Notes: generated from the letters alone by a model not told the origin. DNA of 64,000 nt from JACJWR01 sp963842975 (GCA_963842975.1 CAWJIH010000008.1:124001-188000), one strand, 5' to 3'. Positions 8,276 to 18,498 are shown, counted from the stretch's first letter. Translations and numbers: made by a program.

Positions 8276-11200
8276 CTAGGAGGTCGTCCTGCGTGCAGCC
8301 CGGCGCAGTCCGATTCCGGCGCCGATGACGCCTGCCGCCACAAGCACGATCCCCAGGAGGTTGGCCCCGGTTTGGGCGAGTTTCCCGCTGGTGGGCGAGG
8401 GCTGAGCAGCCGAGCCGCCCGATCCTCCGGCTTGGCCCGGGTTGCCGGGGTTTCCCGTTACCAGGGTTTCCAGGCTGGCCGGGGCTACCGGGTTCGCCGG
8501 GTTCGCCGGGTTGGCCGGGCGCGCCGGGCGATGGCGGAACGGTGGGTTCTGGGGTGGGCGATGGCGGCAGTGGGCTCCGGGGTTGGCGTGGGTTCCGGGG
8601 TGGGCGTGGGTGTTGGTTGCGCGACGTACCCGGCTTCGGACTGTGCGGTGACGCTTGGCACTGGGGTGCCGTCGGCGAAAGTCAAAGCTGAACCGTCGCT
8701 GAACGTGCCGGTGCCGGTCGCAGTGGCGCGGTCGTCGTGCGCACCGACGACCGCCACTCCCTCGGCGGTGCAGGTCATCGACTCGCCGACGGCCAGCGAG
8801 GTACCGGGGCAACTCACCGCGAGCGGCACGTCGCCTTGGGTCAATGGTTCGTCGACCACGACCACGTCGATCAGGTCGGCTGTGCCGGTGTTGGTCACCT
8901 CGAAGGTCACGGCGGTGGGATCACCCGGGCTCAGGGCCACCCGGTTCGGGGAGCCGTCCTCGGCAGCTGTACCGGCGCCGTTGATCGCCTTGCGCACATC
9001 AATCCGCGGGGTCACACCGGTGTACTCGTTGCGATCCGAGTCAGTCACGACCATCCCGGTGAGAGGCTCCTTCCCGGTGACGGTCACGGTGTTCTCGTAG
9101 CCGCCATCGATCGCGGTCCCGGTCAACTCGCACGTCATGGTTTCGCCCGGCGCAAGGGTGTCCTGCGGGCAGACTGGACTGCCAGCTGGCTCGTCCACAA
9201 GTGCCACCTCGGTCAGGGATGCGGGCCCAGTGTTGGTCACCTCATAGGTCCACCGGACAGTGTCGTCAGCGACAAGTTCCAAGCCCGGGCTGTTGGCAGC
9301 CACACCATTGGTCCGCTTCACCACCGTGATGCTGGGTTCGTCGGTGGTATACGCCGCGGTTGCGATGGCCGGGTTGTTGGTTGCACCCTCGACGGTCGCG
9401 GTCGCAGTGTTCACGAAGCTCCCTGCGAGGGTTGCTGTGCTCGAGTGTGTGTAGGTCCAGATTTCGCCCGGGTCAAGCGACCCATTGCCATTTGTGTCGC
9501 CATCCTGGTAGTCAGGCGAGAAGTCGTCGGCCGGGTCGTCGGGCGTGGTGGCATCGTCGGTCAGGCTGGGTGTGCCGAGGGTGAACGAGCCAGGTGTGGA
9601 GATCTCGAAGGTGTAGCCGACGTCACCACCGAACGGCACCATCACACCGGGTGCTTCGGGCGCAACTTCGCCGTTCACCTGCTTGACCAGCGCGATCGTG
9701 CAATCGGCGGCCTCGCGCTGGACCTGTAGTTGCCCGGTCGCCGACGAACTGACTGGGTCCCCGCCGGAGATCGGCGTGAGCAACGACTCTGCGGCGAAGG
9801 AAAGTTCGGGGCCGGCTTCACAGGTGGCGACCGGGACCACAGTGGCGCAGACCGAAGCCGCAGGAGCCGCCCAGGTGATCCGCACAGCTGCCGCTGAGAG
9901 ATCGACCATGCCGCTTTCACTGGTGATGTCGACCACCGCAGTGAGCGAGGCAGTGTCACCTGCGATCGGGATGGTGGACAGATCCAGCGACTCACCCTGC
10001 CTCAAGGTTTGGCCTTGACCGACCGGCAACAGTGCACCCTTGGAGTCGAAAAGGTTGACTGCCGCAACAACACCTGCGGGAAGACCGGGCAACGTGAGCT
10101 CGCCGTAGCTGGTCGAGTCCAGCGGTGCACAGGACTCAGGCTCCACCGTCAGTGAAGTCGCCGAGATCGGAGCGCAGCCGAGCTCGCCAGTCTGCCCGGA
10201 GAACGCCTGCAATCGTCCCTCGTTGCCGGACCACCACAAACATCCGGGAAAGTTGGCAGGCTCATCCACGGTGTAGACGATGTTGTCGGCATAGTCACCG
10301 GTCGGCGGGTTGAACCCCGCACATGGGGCGCCGGTAGCGAAGTCGAAACAGGAGACGGAGTTCTGTGCCCCTGCAGACATCGTCGGATCCGGATACTGCA
10401 CCCACGGGATGTACAGCCGGTCTCGAAGGATCTTGGCGTACATCAATGAGCGACATTGTCGAAGAAGGGCCGTGTCGGCCGAATACGGCTGGATGCGTCC
10501 ACCGAAATGGGCGGACTCCGCTGGGGTCGACCGCGGCCAATGGCGGCCTCCCAATTCGGGCAGGGCGCGCCCGTTGGCCTAAGGCAGGTCCAGGAACCAG
10601 GGTGAACATGCTCATGCCGAAGCACGCAGACGCCCGCGAAATCGCCGAGCGGCGAGAACATGGCCAGCGGCTGCGTGAAGGTGGCCTGCGTGCCGGGCGC
10701 CGCCTGGACGCGGCAAAGGGCAACCGATTCGGACGGGGGCGCAACCGGCGCCGGAGACCAAGTCGCGGCACTGCAATAGCCCGGACGATTCATCGGGCAT
10801 CGAAACCGCGTACACGTACCGCGCGGTGGGGGATCCCAGCGATCTCACCCGCCGCCCCGGTGTAGAGGAAACGGAGCCCAGGTCGTGGAGATCTCGGTCG
10901 AGCATCGACTGCGCTTGCATTGTCTGGGCAGAGGGCGCCGGTGGCCGTATCAAAGCAGTAGATGGTCCCTGAACCGCCGACGGCGTAGAGCAGACCCCCA
11001 ACCTGCTCCGGCTGCCAGGCCTGGGCGGGGTTGAACCGCGGGAAGATGTTGTTGCTACCCACGTCTTCGGGCGCTGCTTCCTCCCCAGCAGGAGTGAAGC
11101 CGCACGACGTCATGGTCGCCAGCTCGCCACAGATCCACCCGACCGCAGTGCGGCCCGATTCGGCATGCACCTGAACCCCGGCATAGAGCCGGCCGGTAGC

Positions 11201-12010
11201 AGGGTCGATAGCCGCGACCGACGCGTTCGGTGTCACCAAGGTGGACGCACCCTCGCCGAACGGAGTGCCGGCAGCCTCAGCGATGAACGTGCCGGCAGGC
11301 CCTGGGTACGGCGCCGGGCACGGGGAACCGTCGATCCGGCTAAAGCACTTCAACCACTCGCCACCCTTGCGAAGCACATCAGGCTCTTGCCGATCAACTG
11401 CCCGGGCGTGGTGATTCACTAGCCACAGTTTGTCCTGGTGGAATAGGGCGCCGAAGCCGTCGCCGCCACCGGTGACCTCCAGGGCTCCCACCTCGACGAA
11501 TGGCTCCAGCGGTGTGGACTCGCCGGTGCCGCCTGCGGGCACGTCGCCGGTGGCCCGAAGGTTCGTGATGGCCGCGAAGTCCGCCGGTGCCGCCGCCGAC
11601 CAACTGGCGCCGCCATCCTGGGAGTACTCCAGCGACCACCCCGATGGGCCTTCAACCGCGGTGGCCTCGACACCCGAGGGCAGCGCTAAGTGAGGCGACT
11701 CCGGCAGCGTCGGTGGTCGAGGAGTTGGTGAGGCTCATGACGATGTCGACGTCCGCCCCGGGAGGCGCGGCGGCGGGATCGACCGTCAGCGCCAGCTCGC
11801 TGCCGGCCGCTGCTGCCGATCCGCCCCTGGCTCGGCGGAAGCGGACACGCTCAAGCCCACCAATAGGCCTGCGAGCAAGGAGCCGATGGCTAGCAGCAGC
11901 ATCAATGCCGCGGCGCTGCGCGGAACTGAAATGCCGCTGCGGCGAAGGATCGAGCGGCGACCTGAAGGGCGGTGACCCTCGGATGCTGCAGATGCCGAAA
12001 TAGTGCCCAC
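8276..12010 (-). pseudogene. Frameshifted cell-wall-anchored repeat protein (DUF11-type, LAxTG)
   Basis: One large secreted protein can be followed leftward through all three frames. It starts near 12010 with a basic signal peptide (hydrophobic core ALMLLLAIGSLLAGLLVG, then ASAEPG). Next come Cys-paired repeats with C-x-D-x-(A/V)-(T/S)-G-x-x-C (CFDTATGALC, CRDLVSGAGC, CFDFATGAPC), then three DUF11-like beta-sandwich repeats (VTNTGPASLTEV, VTNTGTADLIDV), a Thr-Pro-Glu-Pro linker and a sorting signal of LAQTG, a hydrophobic helix and RRAARR. The longest intact piece is 8485-10554. Frame changes fall near 11850, 11690, 10845, 10740, 10560 and 8560. Either the gene is decayed or the assembly is poor here; break density is far above the rest of the window. 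Likely role: surface-exposed adhesin or structural protein. Confidence 0.65.
8440..8625. repeat. Low-complexity tandem repeats in the linker of the surface protein
   Basis: Short GC-rich tandem units (GGGTTCGCC at about 8490-8530 and GGGTGGGCGTGGG-type units at about 8580-8620) encode the Pro-Ala-Asn and Pro-Thr-Pro-Glu wall-spanning linker on the opposite strand. The last frame change of the gene falls inside this tract. Slippage, either biological or in sequencing, is a natural explanation for that break. Confidence 0.5.
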
Positions 12011-12134
12011 GTGTCCCCCCGATAGTGAAGCGCTGCCGTGGACTCGGCAAGCGCGCTGATATCGAGGTTACGTCGGTCAGCTCATTCCACAGTTCTGGTT
12101 ATCCACAGGTTCCGTCGGTTGGTCTCAGGCGCCC

Positions 12135-12620
12135 TCAGCCAGCTTCGACGTCGACGATTTCCACTTCGATCTGGCGACCGTTGGGCAGCGAATAGCTGAC
12201 CGAGGAGCCCTTCTGCGCCCCGAGTAGCGCCGCGCCGAGGGGAGATGAGGGGGAGATGACTTCGATGTCGGTGACGTGTGCGGCTTCCTCCCGCGATCCC
12301 AGCAGGTACCGCTCAGTGTCCGAATCGCCTTCAAAACGGATCGTCACCACGGTGCCTTGAGTGGCTTCACCCTCCGCGGCATCGTCGGGGCGACCGATCT
12401 TCGCTGTTTCGAGCAGATGCTTGAGGTGGCGGATGCGAGCCTCGTTGTGGCCCTGATCTTCCTTCGCGGCGTGGTAGCCGCCGTTTTCTTTCAGATCACC
12501 CTCGTCCCGGGCAGCCGCAATCTTGTCGGAGATCTCTTTGCGTTTTGGGCCCTCGCGCTCAGCAAGTTCTTCCTGCAGGCGCTCGTAGGCTGCTTGGCTC
12601 AGATAGGTCGTCTCGGTCAT
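12135..12620 (-). CDS. greA: Transcription elongation factor GreA
   Basis: 161 residues, the usual GreA length. The N-terminal coiled coil (SQAAYERLQEELAERE, then RDEGDLKENGGYHAAKEDQ) carries the acidic tip (Asp-Glu with GDLKEN) that enters the RNA polymerase secondary channel. The C-terminal FKBP-like domain ends with SPLGAALLGAQKGSSVSY. GreA stimulates cleavage of backtracked transcripts. The ATG overlaps the stop of the upstream DUF4307 gene by 4 bp, so the two are co-transcribed. The gene order matches mycobacterial greA (Rv1080c). Confidence 0.93.
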   Translation of the reverse strand: MTETTYLSQAAYERLQEELAEREGPKRKEISDKIAAARDEGDLKENGGYHAAKEDQGHNEARIRHLKHLLETAKIGRPDDAAEGEATQGTVVTIRFEGDSDTERYLLGSREEAAHVTDIEVISPSSPLGAALLGAQKGSSVSYSLPNGRQIEVEIVDVEAG

Positions 12621-13096
12621 GATGTGGGCTGCTCCTCTGGGGTCCACGGTTGCGGCGGATTCTCGGTACCCGGTGGAAACTCCGGCGCCGGTACGGCTGG
12701 TGTTTTGCCGGCCGCACATCCGAGGAGTTCCACCACGCGACCCGGGGTTCGGGTCCGCACGTTGTAGGTGGGCTGTTCGTAGGTTGCTCCTGGCGGAATC
12801 GTAACCGTCGCATATCCGACATCGTGACGATTCGCATCGGCAACCCGAATCACGCACACTACCTCGGCGTCGGCCGCTTTGCGAACCTCCCAAGTGACGC
12901 TGGAGTACTCCGGATTTGCGGTCCAGGTCAGCAGTTTCGACCGCACCGGGGGATTCGCGAGTTGCCAGGCGGTGAAGCCGGAGGCAACGACGAAGGCCAC
13001 GACGAACAAGGCGATCACCACCACCGACCAGCGAGACCGTTTGGTCACGCCGTAGCGATCCTGCAAGTCAGGCGGTAAGGTCCGCAAGTCGATCAT
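12617..13096 (-). CDS. DUF4307 membrane protein
   Basis: 159 residues: a short basic cytoplasmic segment beginning MIDLRTLPPDLQDRYG, one membrane helix (about 24-46) and an extracytoplasmic domain with a two-Cys arrangement. This is the actinobacterial DUF4307 family (mycobacterial counterpart Rv1081c), of unknown function and habitually next to greA and mca. A good AAGGAG lies before the ATG. The C-terminal 15 residues are Pro-rich (Glu-Asn-Pro-Pro-Gln). It is divergent from mca. Confidence 0.82.
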   Translation of the reverse strand: MIDLRTLPPDLQDRYGVTKRSRWSVVVIALFVVAFVVASGFTAWQLANPPVRSKLLTWTANPEYSSVTWEVRKAADAEVVCVIRVADANRHDVGYATVTIPPGATYEQPTYNVRTRTPGRVVELLGCAAGKTPAVPAPEFPPGTENPPQPWTPEEQPTS

Positions 13097-13185
13097 CGCG
13101 CGAGGCTCCTTTCGCTCAAGTTCGTCCTGGCTGCGAGACTAAGCGTGTCAGATGCGAACCGGGACGCATCTGCGCAGTCGGGAGC

Positions 13186-13191
13186 AGGAGG
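13186..13191 (+). promoter_or_regulatory. Ribosome-binding site that fixes the mca start
   Basis: AGGAGG lies 8 nt before the GTG at 13200. An upstream in-frame ATG at 13152 has no such site and would add a 16-residue extension absent from the Mca family, so the GTG is preferred. Confidence 0.7.
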
Positions 13192-13199
13192 AACAGGCG

Positions 13200-14108
13200 G
13201 TGGCGCAGGTATTGCGGTTGATGGCGGTCCATGCCCATCCAGACGACGAATCCAGCAAGGGTGCGGCGATGATGGCCAAATATGTGCGCGCTGGTGCCCG
13301 GGTGCAGGTGGTGACGTGCACCGGGGGCGAGCGGGGAGACCTCCTCAACCCCGCTGTCCAACTCGCGGGGCGAGACATCCGCGAGGTACGCCGGGATGAG
13401 ATGGCCCGGGCGGCGCAGATCCTGGGAGTGGAGCATGTGTGGCTGGGCTTCGAGGACTCCGGCTTTCCCGATCCGGAGAGCAACGAACCGTTGCCGGAAG
13501 GGTCGTTTGCGGCGCTCCCAATCGTCGAGGCCGCGGCTCCGCTGATTGCGCAGATTCGGGAATTTCGGCCACACGTGATCACCACCTATGACGAGATCGG
13601 TGGGTATCCGCACCCCGACCACGTCCGAACCCACGAGATCACCGCATACGCCTTTGATGCGGCAGCTGACGAGACTGTGCCCGGCGGCGAGCCGTGGGCG
13701 GTGTCGAAGCTCTACTACGACATCACTTTTCACCTGGAGCGGCTCACTCGGTTGCACGAGGCGATGCTGGTGGCCGGTGGCGAATCGCCGTATGGCGATT
13801 GGTTGTCAGAGTGGGGGGACAGGCCGCCGAAGAGTGATCGGGTGACCACCAGGGTCGAATGCGCGGACTTCTTCGAACTTCGCGAGGCGGCATTGAAGGC
13901 GCACGCCACCCAGGTCGATCCGGAAGGCCGCTGGTTTGCGATTCCGCGCGAGGTGCACACCCAGGTGTGGCCCACTGAAGACTTCGAACTCGCAGCCACG
14001 CGCATTCCGGTGGCGCTTCCCGAGGACGACCTGTTCGCCGGAATCGACCCAGAGGCCACGCCAGGGCCCGTGTTGTGGCGGGCCCCACGACGATCGGATC
14101 AGACATGA
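13200..14108 (+). CDS. mca: Mycothiol S-conjugate amidase
   Basis: 302 residues from the GTG at 13200. The LmbE-like zinc hydrolase motif AHPDDE is at residues 12-17, with the further metal ligand in YPHPDHVRTHE. Mca cleaves mycothiol S-conjugates to glucosaminyl-inositol and a mercapturic acid that is exported, so it detoxifies electrophiles. The SKGAAMMAKYV and CTGGERGDLLNP segments are typical of Mca as distinct from MshB deacetylase. The stop overlaps the start of the next gene (ATGA), forming a rightward operon of small membrane proteins. It implies that the host makes mycothiol. Confidence 0.93.
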   Translation: MAQVLRLMAVHAHPDDESSKGAAMMAKYVRAGARVQVVTCTGGERGDLLNPAVQLAGRDIREVRRDEMARAAQILGVEHVWLGFEDSGFPDPESNEPLPEGSFAALPIVEAAAPLIAQIREFRPHVITTYDEIGGYPHPDHVRTHEITAYAFDAAADETVPGGEPWAVSKLYYDITFHLERLTRLHEAMLVAGGESPYGDWLSEWGDRPPKSDRVTTRVECADFFELREAALKAHATQVDPEGRWFAIPREVHTQVWPTEDFELAATRIPVALPEDDLFAGIDPEATPGPVLWRAPRRSDQT

Positions 14109-14434
14109 CACCCTCGCCCCTTCCGACCCCGATCGACCTCGCGGTCGACCCGAACCGCGTGACCCCCGGCCTGCTCGGTTTCGTCTTCTTCGTCTTTCTG
14201 ATCGGGGCCGTGGCCTTGCTCTACTTCTCCATGCGCAAGCAACTTGCGCGTATCAAGTTCGAAGAAGACGCACTGCCCGCTGGGGTTCGGCCGCTACCGA
14301 AATACGCGACGCGAGCCGAACGGCGCAAGTCCGCGGCGGCGTTCGATGCCTCCGTGGCCGCTGCTGCCCAAGAATCCCAAGCGCGCAAACAAGCACCGGC
14401 AGCCCAAGGACCAGGCGAGGCGCAAGACACGTGA
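14105..14434 (+). CDS. Small membrane protein downstream of mca
   Basis: 109 residues from the ATG at 14105, overlapping the mca stop by 4 bp. One hydrophobic helix (about residues 22-43) follows a Pro-rich N-terminus, then a basic cytoplasmic tail and an Ala/Gln-rich C-terminus. Its position matches Rv1083 of M. tuberculosis, a conserved hypothetical. Function unknown. Tight translational coupling suggests it is made together with Mca. Confidence 0.7.
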   Translation: MTPSPLPTPIDLAVDPNRVTPGLLGFVFFVFLIGAVALLYFSMRKQLARIKFEEDALPAGVRPLPKYATRAERRKSAAAFDASVAAAAQESQARKQAPAAQGPGEAQDT

Positions 14435-14853
14435 TCCGCTACCTGCTGCAACGTCGCTGGCTTCCCTGGCATCTTCTGTGGGCGGTCGCGGTAGCGGGTT
14501 GCGTCTGGTTGGGCCTTTGGCAGTATCAAGCGGCGGTGGCGCCGCAGCCGGTCGGCGCCGACACCCAGGTGTGGCGCAACTACGCGTATGCGCTCAACTG
14601 GGGGATCTTCGCCGTCGTGGCGCTCTGGTTCTGGTGGCGATTCATCCGCGACCAGCGAGCTGCAGAGAACGCTGCGGCTGAGCAATCGGCAGAGCCGGTG
14701 GCATCCTCGGAACCCGCAGCAGCCAACTCGGCCAGTGGTGACCAGCCCCCGCCCAGTGCAGATGTCCCCGCCCAACAGCAGCGCTTCGACCCTTTTGCGT
14801 CCGCCGAGCCGCACCAAGGCGGGTCGGTCCATCCGAGTGGAGGTAAAGACTAA
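14431..14853 (+). CDS. Hypothetical membrane protein with two helices
   Basis: 140 residues from the GTG at 14431, which overlaps the preceding stop (GTGA). An arginine-rich start (VIRYLLQRRWLPWHLLWAV) leads into one helix (about 12-31), a short outside loop with QYQAAVAPQP, and a second helix near residues 50-67. The C-terminal half is a low-complexity Ala/Ser/Pro/Gln tail. I do not recognise the family. It lies in the mca operon between Rv1083-like and DUF3817 genes. Confidence 0.65.
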   Translation: MIRYLLQRRWLPWHLLWAVAVAGCVWLGLWQYQAAVAPQPVGADTQVWRNYAYALNWGIFAVVALWFWWRFIRDQRAAENAAAEQSAEPVASSEPAAANSASGDQPPPSADVPAQQQRFDPFASAEPHQGGSVHPSGGKD

Positions 14854-14856
14854 ACC

Positions 14857-15168
14857 GTGTCCGGTGCACTTCTGCGGTTCCGAGTGATGGCGTACATCGT
14901 CGGTGTGGTGCTGGTGATTTTCACCGCTGGCATCATCCTGCGTTACGGTTTCGGCAATCCGCACCTTTCGGAGTCCCTCGCGCCGATCCATGGCTTCCTC
15001 TACGTGCTGTATCTCTTGGCCGTGATTGACCTTTCCTTCAAGGCCAAGTTTTCGCTGTGGGCGACGCTGCTGATCGCATTGGCCGGCACCGTGCCGTTCC
15101 TTTCGTTCTTCGCCGAGCACAAGGTGGTCCAGGACGTGCGTCGACGCATGGCCGTCGCAGCCGGCTAA
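14857..15168 (+). CDS. DUF3817 integral membrane protein
   Basis: 103 residues, three predicted helices. The sequence LSESLAPIHGFLYVLYLL and the ending VPFLSFFAEHKV are hallmarks of DUF3817, small actinobacterial membrane proteins of unknown function. The GTG start at 14857 has GGAGG upstream. It lies 3 nt after the previous stop and 3 nt before the MFS gene, so it is in the same transcript. Confidence 0.8.
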   Translation: MSGALLRFRVMAYIVGVVLVIFTAGIILRYGFGNPHLSESLAPIHGFLYVLYLLAVIDLSFKAKFSLWATLLIALAGTVPFLSFFAEHKVVQDVRRRMAVAAG

Positions 15169-15171
15169 CAG

Positions 15172-16395
15172 ATGGCTGGGCAAACCAGACTGACCCCACT
15201 GCTGATCCTGGAGTCGTCCACGCTGTTGAGTGCGGTGGCCAACGGCATCACCATGATCGCGTTCCCATGGTTGGTGCTGGAGATCACCGGCAGCGCCGCG
15301 GCAGCCGGTGCTATTGGGGCCATCACGGTGTTGCCGTTGGCGTTGTCGTTCCTGTTTGCGGGAGTCATCGTCGACATCATCGGTCGACGGCGGGTGGCGG
15401 TAGTTGCGGACGTGCTGTCCATGACTTCCGCGGCGCTAGTGCCGATCCTGGCAATGACGGTTGGGTTGTCCTTCACGCTGCTGGCTGCCTTGGCCGTGCT
15501 AGGTGCGGTATTCGATCCCGCTGGGATCAGTGCCCGCGAGACCGTCCTGCCGGAGGTGGCCGAAGCCTCCGGGCTCACGAGGGAACGCGTGAACGGGATC
15601 CATGAGGCGATCTGGGGTGTCGGCTACCTGGTCGGCCCAGGTGTGGGGGGACTGTCGTTGGGTCTTTTCGGCGCCGCCCCGACCTACTGGTTCACAGCCG
15701 GAATGTTTCTCGTGAGCAGCGTGGTGATATCCACGCTGCGGGTTCCAGGGGCCGGCCGGCCGACCATCCACGAACGGCCAAGCGGGGTGCTCAGCGGCGT
15801 GATGGAGGGCCTCCGGTTCGTGTGGCGAGATCGAACCCTGCGTGCGATGGCGTTGGTGAGCATGGTGATCGTGGGGATTTGGCTGCCCGTTGAGGGCGTG
15901 ATTCTGCCGGTTCACTTCGCGGGACTTGACCAACCTGAGCGACTCGGAATCACCGTCATGGCCATGTCTGTCGGCGGCGTGGTCGGTGCGCTCGGATACT
16001 CCATGCGAGGCCATGGGTGGCGTTCCCGGCCCACTTTCGTTGGCGCCTTCACGCTCAGCGGTGTGGCGGTGCTGGGCATGGCCTTCTTCCCGCCCTTCGC
16101 CATTTTCGCGCTGTTTGGCTTCGCGGCCGGGCTGTGCTACGGACCGGTGGGTCCAGTCATCAACCTGGTGATGCAGAACCGTGCCCCCTTCCGTTTGCGT
16201 GGGCGCGTGGTCTCGCTGCTCACGTCCTCGGCCTACATCGCCGGGCCGATCGGATACGTCTTGGTGGGGCCCGGAGTTGAGCTTTTTGGTGTGGGGCCGG
16301 TCTTCATCGCCCTCGCCCTTGGCGTGCTCGCCGTGGGAGTGACGAGCATCTTCCTGCCCTCACTTCGGGGCATGGATACGCCGGCAAAAGAGTGA
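15172..16395 (+). CDS. MFS transporter
   Basis: 407 residues with about 12 membrane helices. The loop after helix 2 has the motif GVIVDIIGRRRVAVVADV (Gly-x-x-x-Asp-x-x-Gly-Arg-Arg). It resembles the enterobactin-exporter/MFS_3 group of exporters. The substrate is not predictable. It is the last gene of the mca-led rightward operon and is followed by a hairpin at 16394-16440. Confidence 0.78.
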   Translation: MAGQTRLTPLLILESSTLLSAVANGITMIAFPWLVLEITGSAAAAGAIGAITVLPLALSFLFAGVIVDIIGRRRVAVVADVLSMTSAALVPILAMTVGLSFTLLAALAVLGAVFDPAGISARETVLPEVAEASGLTRERVNGIHEAIWGVGYLVGPGVGGLSLGLFGAAPTYWFTAGMFLVSSVVISTLRVPGAGRPTIHERPSGVLSGVMEGLRFVWRDRTLRAMALVSMVIVGIWLPVEGVILPVHFAGLDQPERLGITVMAMSVGGVVGALGYSMRGHGWRSRPTFVGAFTLSGVAVLGMAFFPPFAIFALFGFAAGLCYGPVGPVINLVMQNRAPFRLRGRVVSLLTSSAYIAGPIGYVLVGPGVELFGVGPVFIALALGVLAVGVTSIFLPSLRGMDTPAKE

Positions 16396-16440
16396 CGCCC
16401 CCACGGGAGCCGGGGGGGATGGCTCAACCGCGAGGGCGTC
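16394..16440 (+). terminator. Possible terminator hairpin
   Basis: GACGCCC at 16394-16400 pairs with GGGCGTC at 16434-16440. An inner stem, GAGCC at 16407-16411, pairs with GGCTC at 16421-16425. There is no U-tract, so this would be a U-less or Rho-assisted terminator after the MFS gene. It begins at the stop codon. Confidence 0.4.
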
Positions 16441-16570
16441 GGGTCTAAGTCTGCCATGAGTCGATCTAGCAACGTTGGCGGCCCCCACACCTTTGAGCGG
16501 TTCGAGTGCTCACATCGTGTGGATAGCCACACACCTCGCGCCACAGCGCGCATCCACGCGAGAATGAAGG

Positions 16571-18467
16571 GTGTCCAACCGCCTGCGCGACGCGCTGTCC
16601 CCCTACCTTCAACAACACGCAGACAATCCCGTGGAGTGGTGGCCTTGGTGTCCCGAGGCCTTTGCTGAGGCCAGTCGCCGAGACGTGCCAATATTCCTGT
16701 CGGTCGGCTACGCAGCATGCCATTGGTGCCATGTGATGGCCCACGAATCGTTCGAGGACCCGATGCTTGCGGAGGTGCTCAATGAGCATTTCGTGTGCAT
16801 CAAAGTGGATCGCGAAGAACATCCCGACGTCGACGCCGCCTATATGCGGGCCACCACCGCGCTCACCGGTCGCGGTGGCTGGCCGATGTCGGTCTGGCTC
16901 GACCATTCCGGCCGCGCCTTCTACGCGGGAACCTACTTCCCGCCGTCGCCGCGCATGGGCATGCCGAGTTTCCGGGCGGTGTTGGATTCGGTGTGGCAGG
17001 CCTGGGACTCCCGGCGTGATCAGGTGGACGAGGCGGCAGGCCGGATTGCGGCAGCCCTGGCGGGTACGGCGGCGCCACTCGCCAGCGGCAGACGTGAATG
17101 CAGACGACGACACGGCGGTGCAGGGAGCGCTGGCAGCAGCAACGGCCGCCGCCACGGTCAAACTTGCTGCCGAATTCGATCGCCGCCGGGGTGGTTTTGG
17201 CAGCGCACCCAAGTTCCCGCCGACCATGGTGCTGGAGTTCCTGATCCGCCGCTATGGCGCGACCGGTGAGGCGTCGGCGTTGGAGATGGTGGAACGCACC
17301 GGGGAGGCGATGGCGCGAGGCGGCATGTACGACCAATTGGGTGGCGGTTTCGCCCGCTACTCGGTGGACGCCGACTGGGTGGTCCCGCATTTCGAAAAGA
17401 TGCTCTACGACAACGCTGGCCTCTTGGGCGTCTACACCCACTGGTGGCAGGCAACCGGGCAGCCGCTGGCACGTCGGGTGGCATACGAGGTCGCTGAGTT
17501 CGTGCTGCGTGACCTGCGCACGCAATCGGGCGGTTTCGCATCGGCACTGGACGCCGACTCGGTGCCAGCCGCGGGCGGCCCGCCAGCGGAGGGCGCCTTC
17601 TACGCCTGGAGCCCGGCGGAGTTGGTCCAGGTGCTCGGCGAGGCGGATGGGCACTGGCTGGCCGGTCTGTGCGACGTGACCGAGGCCGGCACGTTTGAGC
17701 ACGGGCGATCCACCTTGCAGTTGCGGCAGGACCCGCCCGATCCCGAACGTTTCGCCCGGCTTCGGGCCCGGCTCTGGGAGGCCAGAGCCCACGCGCGTCC
17801 GTCCCCGGCGCTCGACGACAAGGTCGTGGCCGCCTGGAACGGGCTGATGATCGGTGCGCTGGCCGACGCCGGGATGGTCTTTGATCAGCCCGACTGGGTG
17901 GCTGCGGCGCAGGCAGCGGGCGAGTTGTTGGCCACGGTCCACGCCGATTCCGAGGGCGGCTTGTTGCGGGTCTCCCGGGACGGCCACGCCGGCCCGGCCC
18001 GTGGGGTGCTGGAGGACTACGCCGACGTCGCCCACGGTTTCCTTGTGCTGCACCAGGCCACCGCGGATCAGGTTTGGCTCGACCGCGCCCGACGCCTGCT
18101 GCAGGAGATGGTGGAGCGATTCTCCGACGGTCGGGGTGGGCTCTACGACTATGAACCAGACGGGGTGCTTCCGCGGGCAACGGATCCCAGTGACAATGCA
18201 TACCCCGCGGGTACCTCGGCGGCAGCCGCTGCGTTGATGGCGCTGGCCGCCAGCGACGACGATGGAGACGCCCGGCAGTTGGCTACCCGACTGCTGCTCG
18301 GTGCGCTGCCGTTGATGGCAGAGCATCCGAGATTCGCTGGTACCTGGCTGTCCGTAGCGCAGGGAATCTTGAGCGGTCCGGCCGCGGGGTTCGTTTGCTT
18401 CGGCGACGTATGTGTGGTCCCGATCCCGCCGGCGGGCAACGGGCAGGATGTCGGCAATCGGCCCTGA
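16571..18467 (+). CDS. DUF255 thioredoxin-fold protein (YyaL-like), frameshifted in this sequence
   Basis: The N-terminal domain has SPYLQQHADNPVEWWPW and the thioredoxin-like active site SVGYAACHWCHVM (Cys-His-Trp-Cys). The remainder is an alpha/alpha-toroid domain resembling N-acylglucosamine epimerases (PHFEKMLYDNAGLLGVY, SALDADS, DNAYPAGTSAAA). The family is DUF255/YyaL (mycobacterial Rv1084), of unconfirmed function. One frameshift near 17085 joins two frames; deleting one base restores about 631 residues, the family length. Both halves are well conserved, so I treat it as one gene with a probable indel. The start is a GTG at 16571. Confidence 0.8.
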
Positions 18468-18485
18468 TGCGGCTGGTAATTGGCG

Positions 18486-18491
18486 TACTGT
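18486..18491 (+). promoter_or_regulatory. -10 box (TACTGT), probable leaderless start
   Basis: TACTGT fits TANNNT and ends 7 nt before the GTG at 18499, with no Shine-Dalgarno between. It supports that GTG rather than an in-frame ATG at 18448 that lies inside the preceding gene. No clear -35 is seen. Confidence 0.4.
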
Positions 18492-18498
18492 TGCGCCC

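Noticed and set aside
10443..11542. Several independent small genes between 10.4 and 11.5 kb
   Set aside because: Each open stretch continues the same Cys-repeat protein in a different frame; none has its own start signals.
13152..13199. Upstream ATG as the mca start
   Set aside because: It has no Shine-Dalgarno, and the family N-terminus aligns from the GTG at 13200, which has AGGAGG 8 nt upstream.
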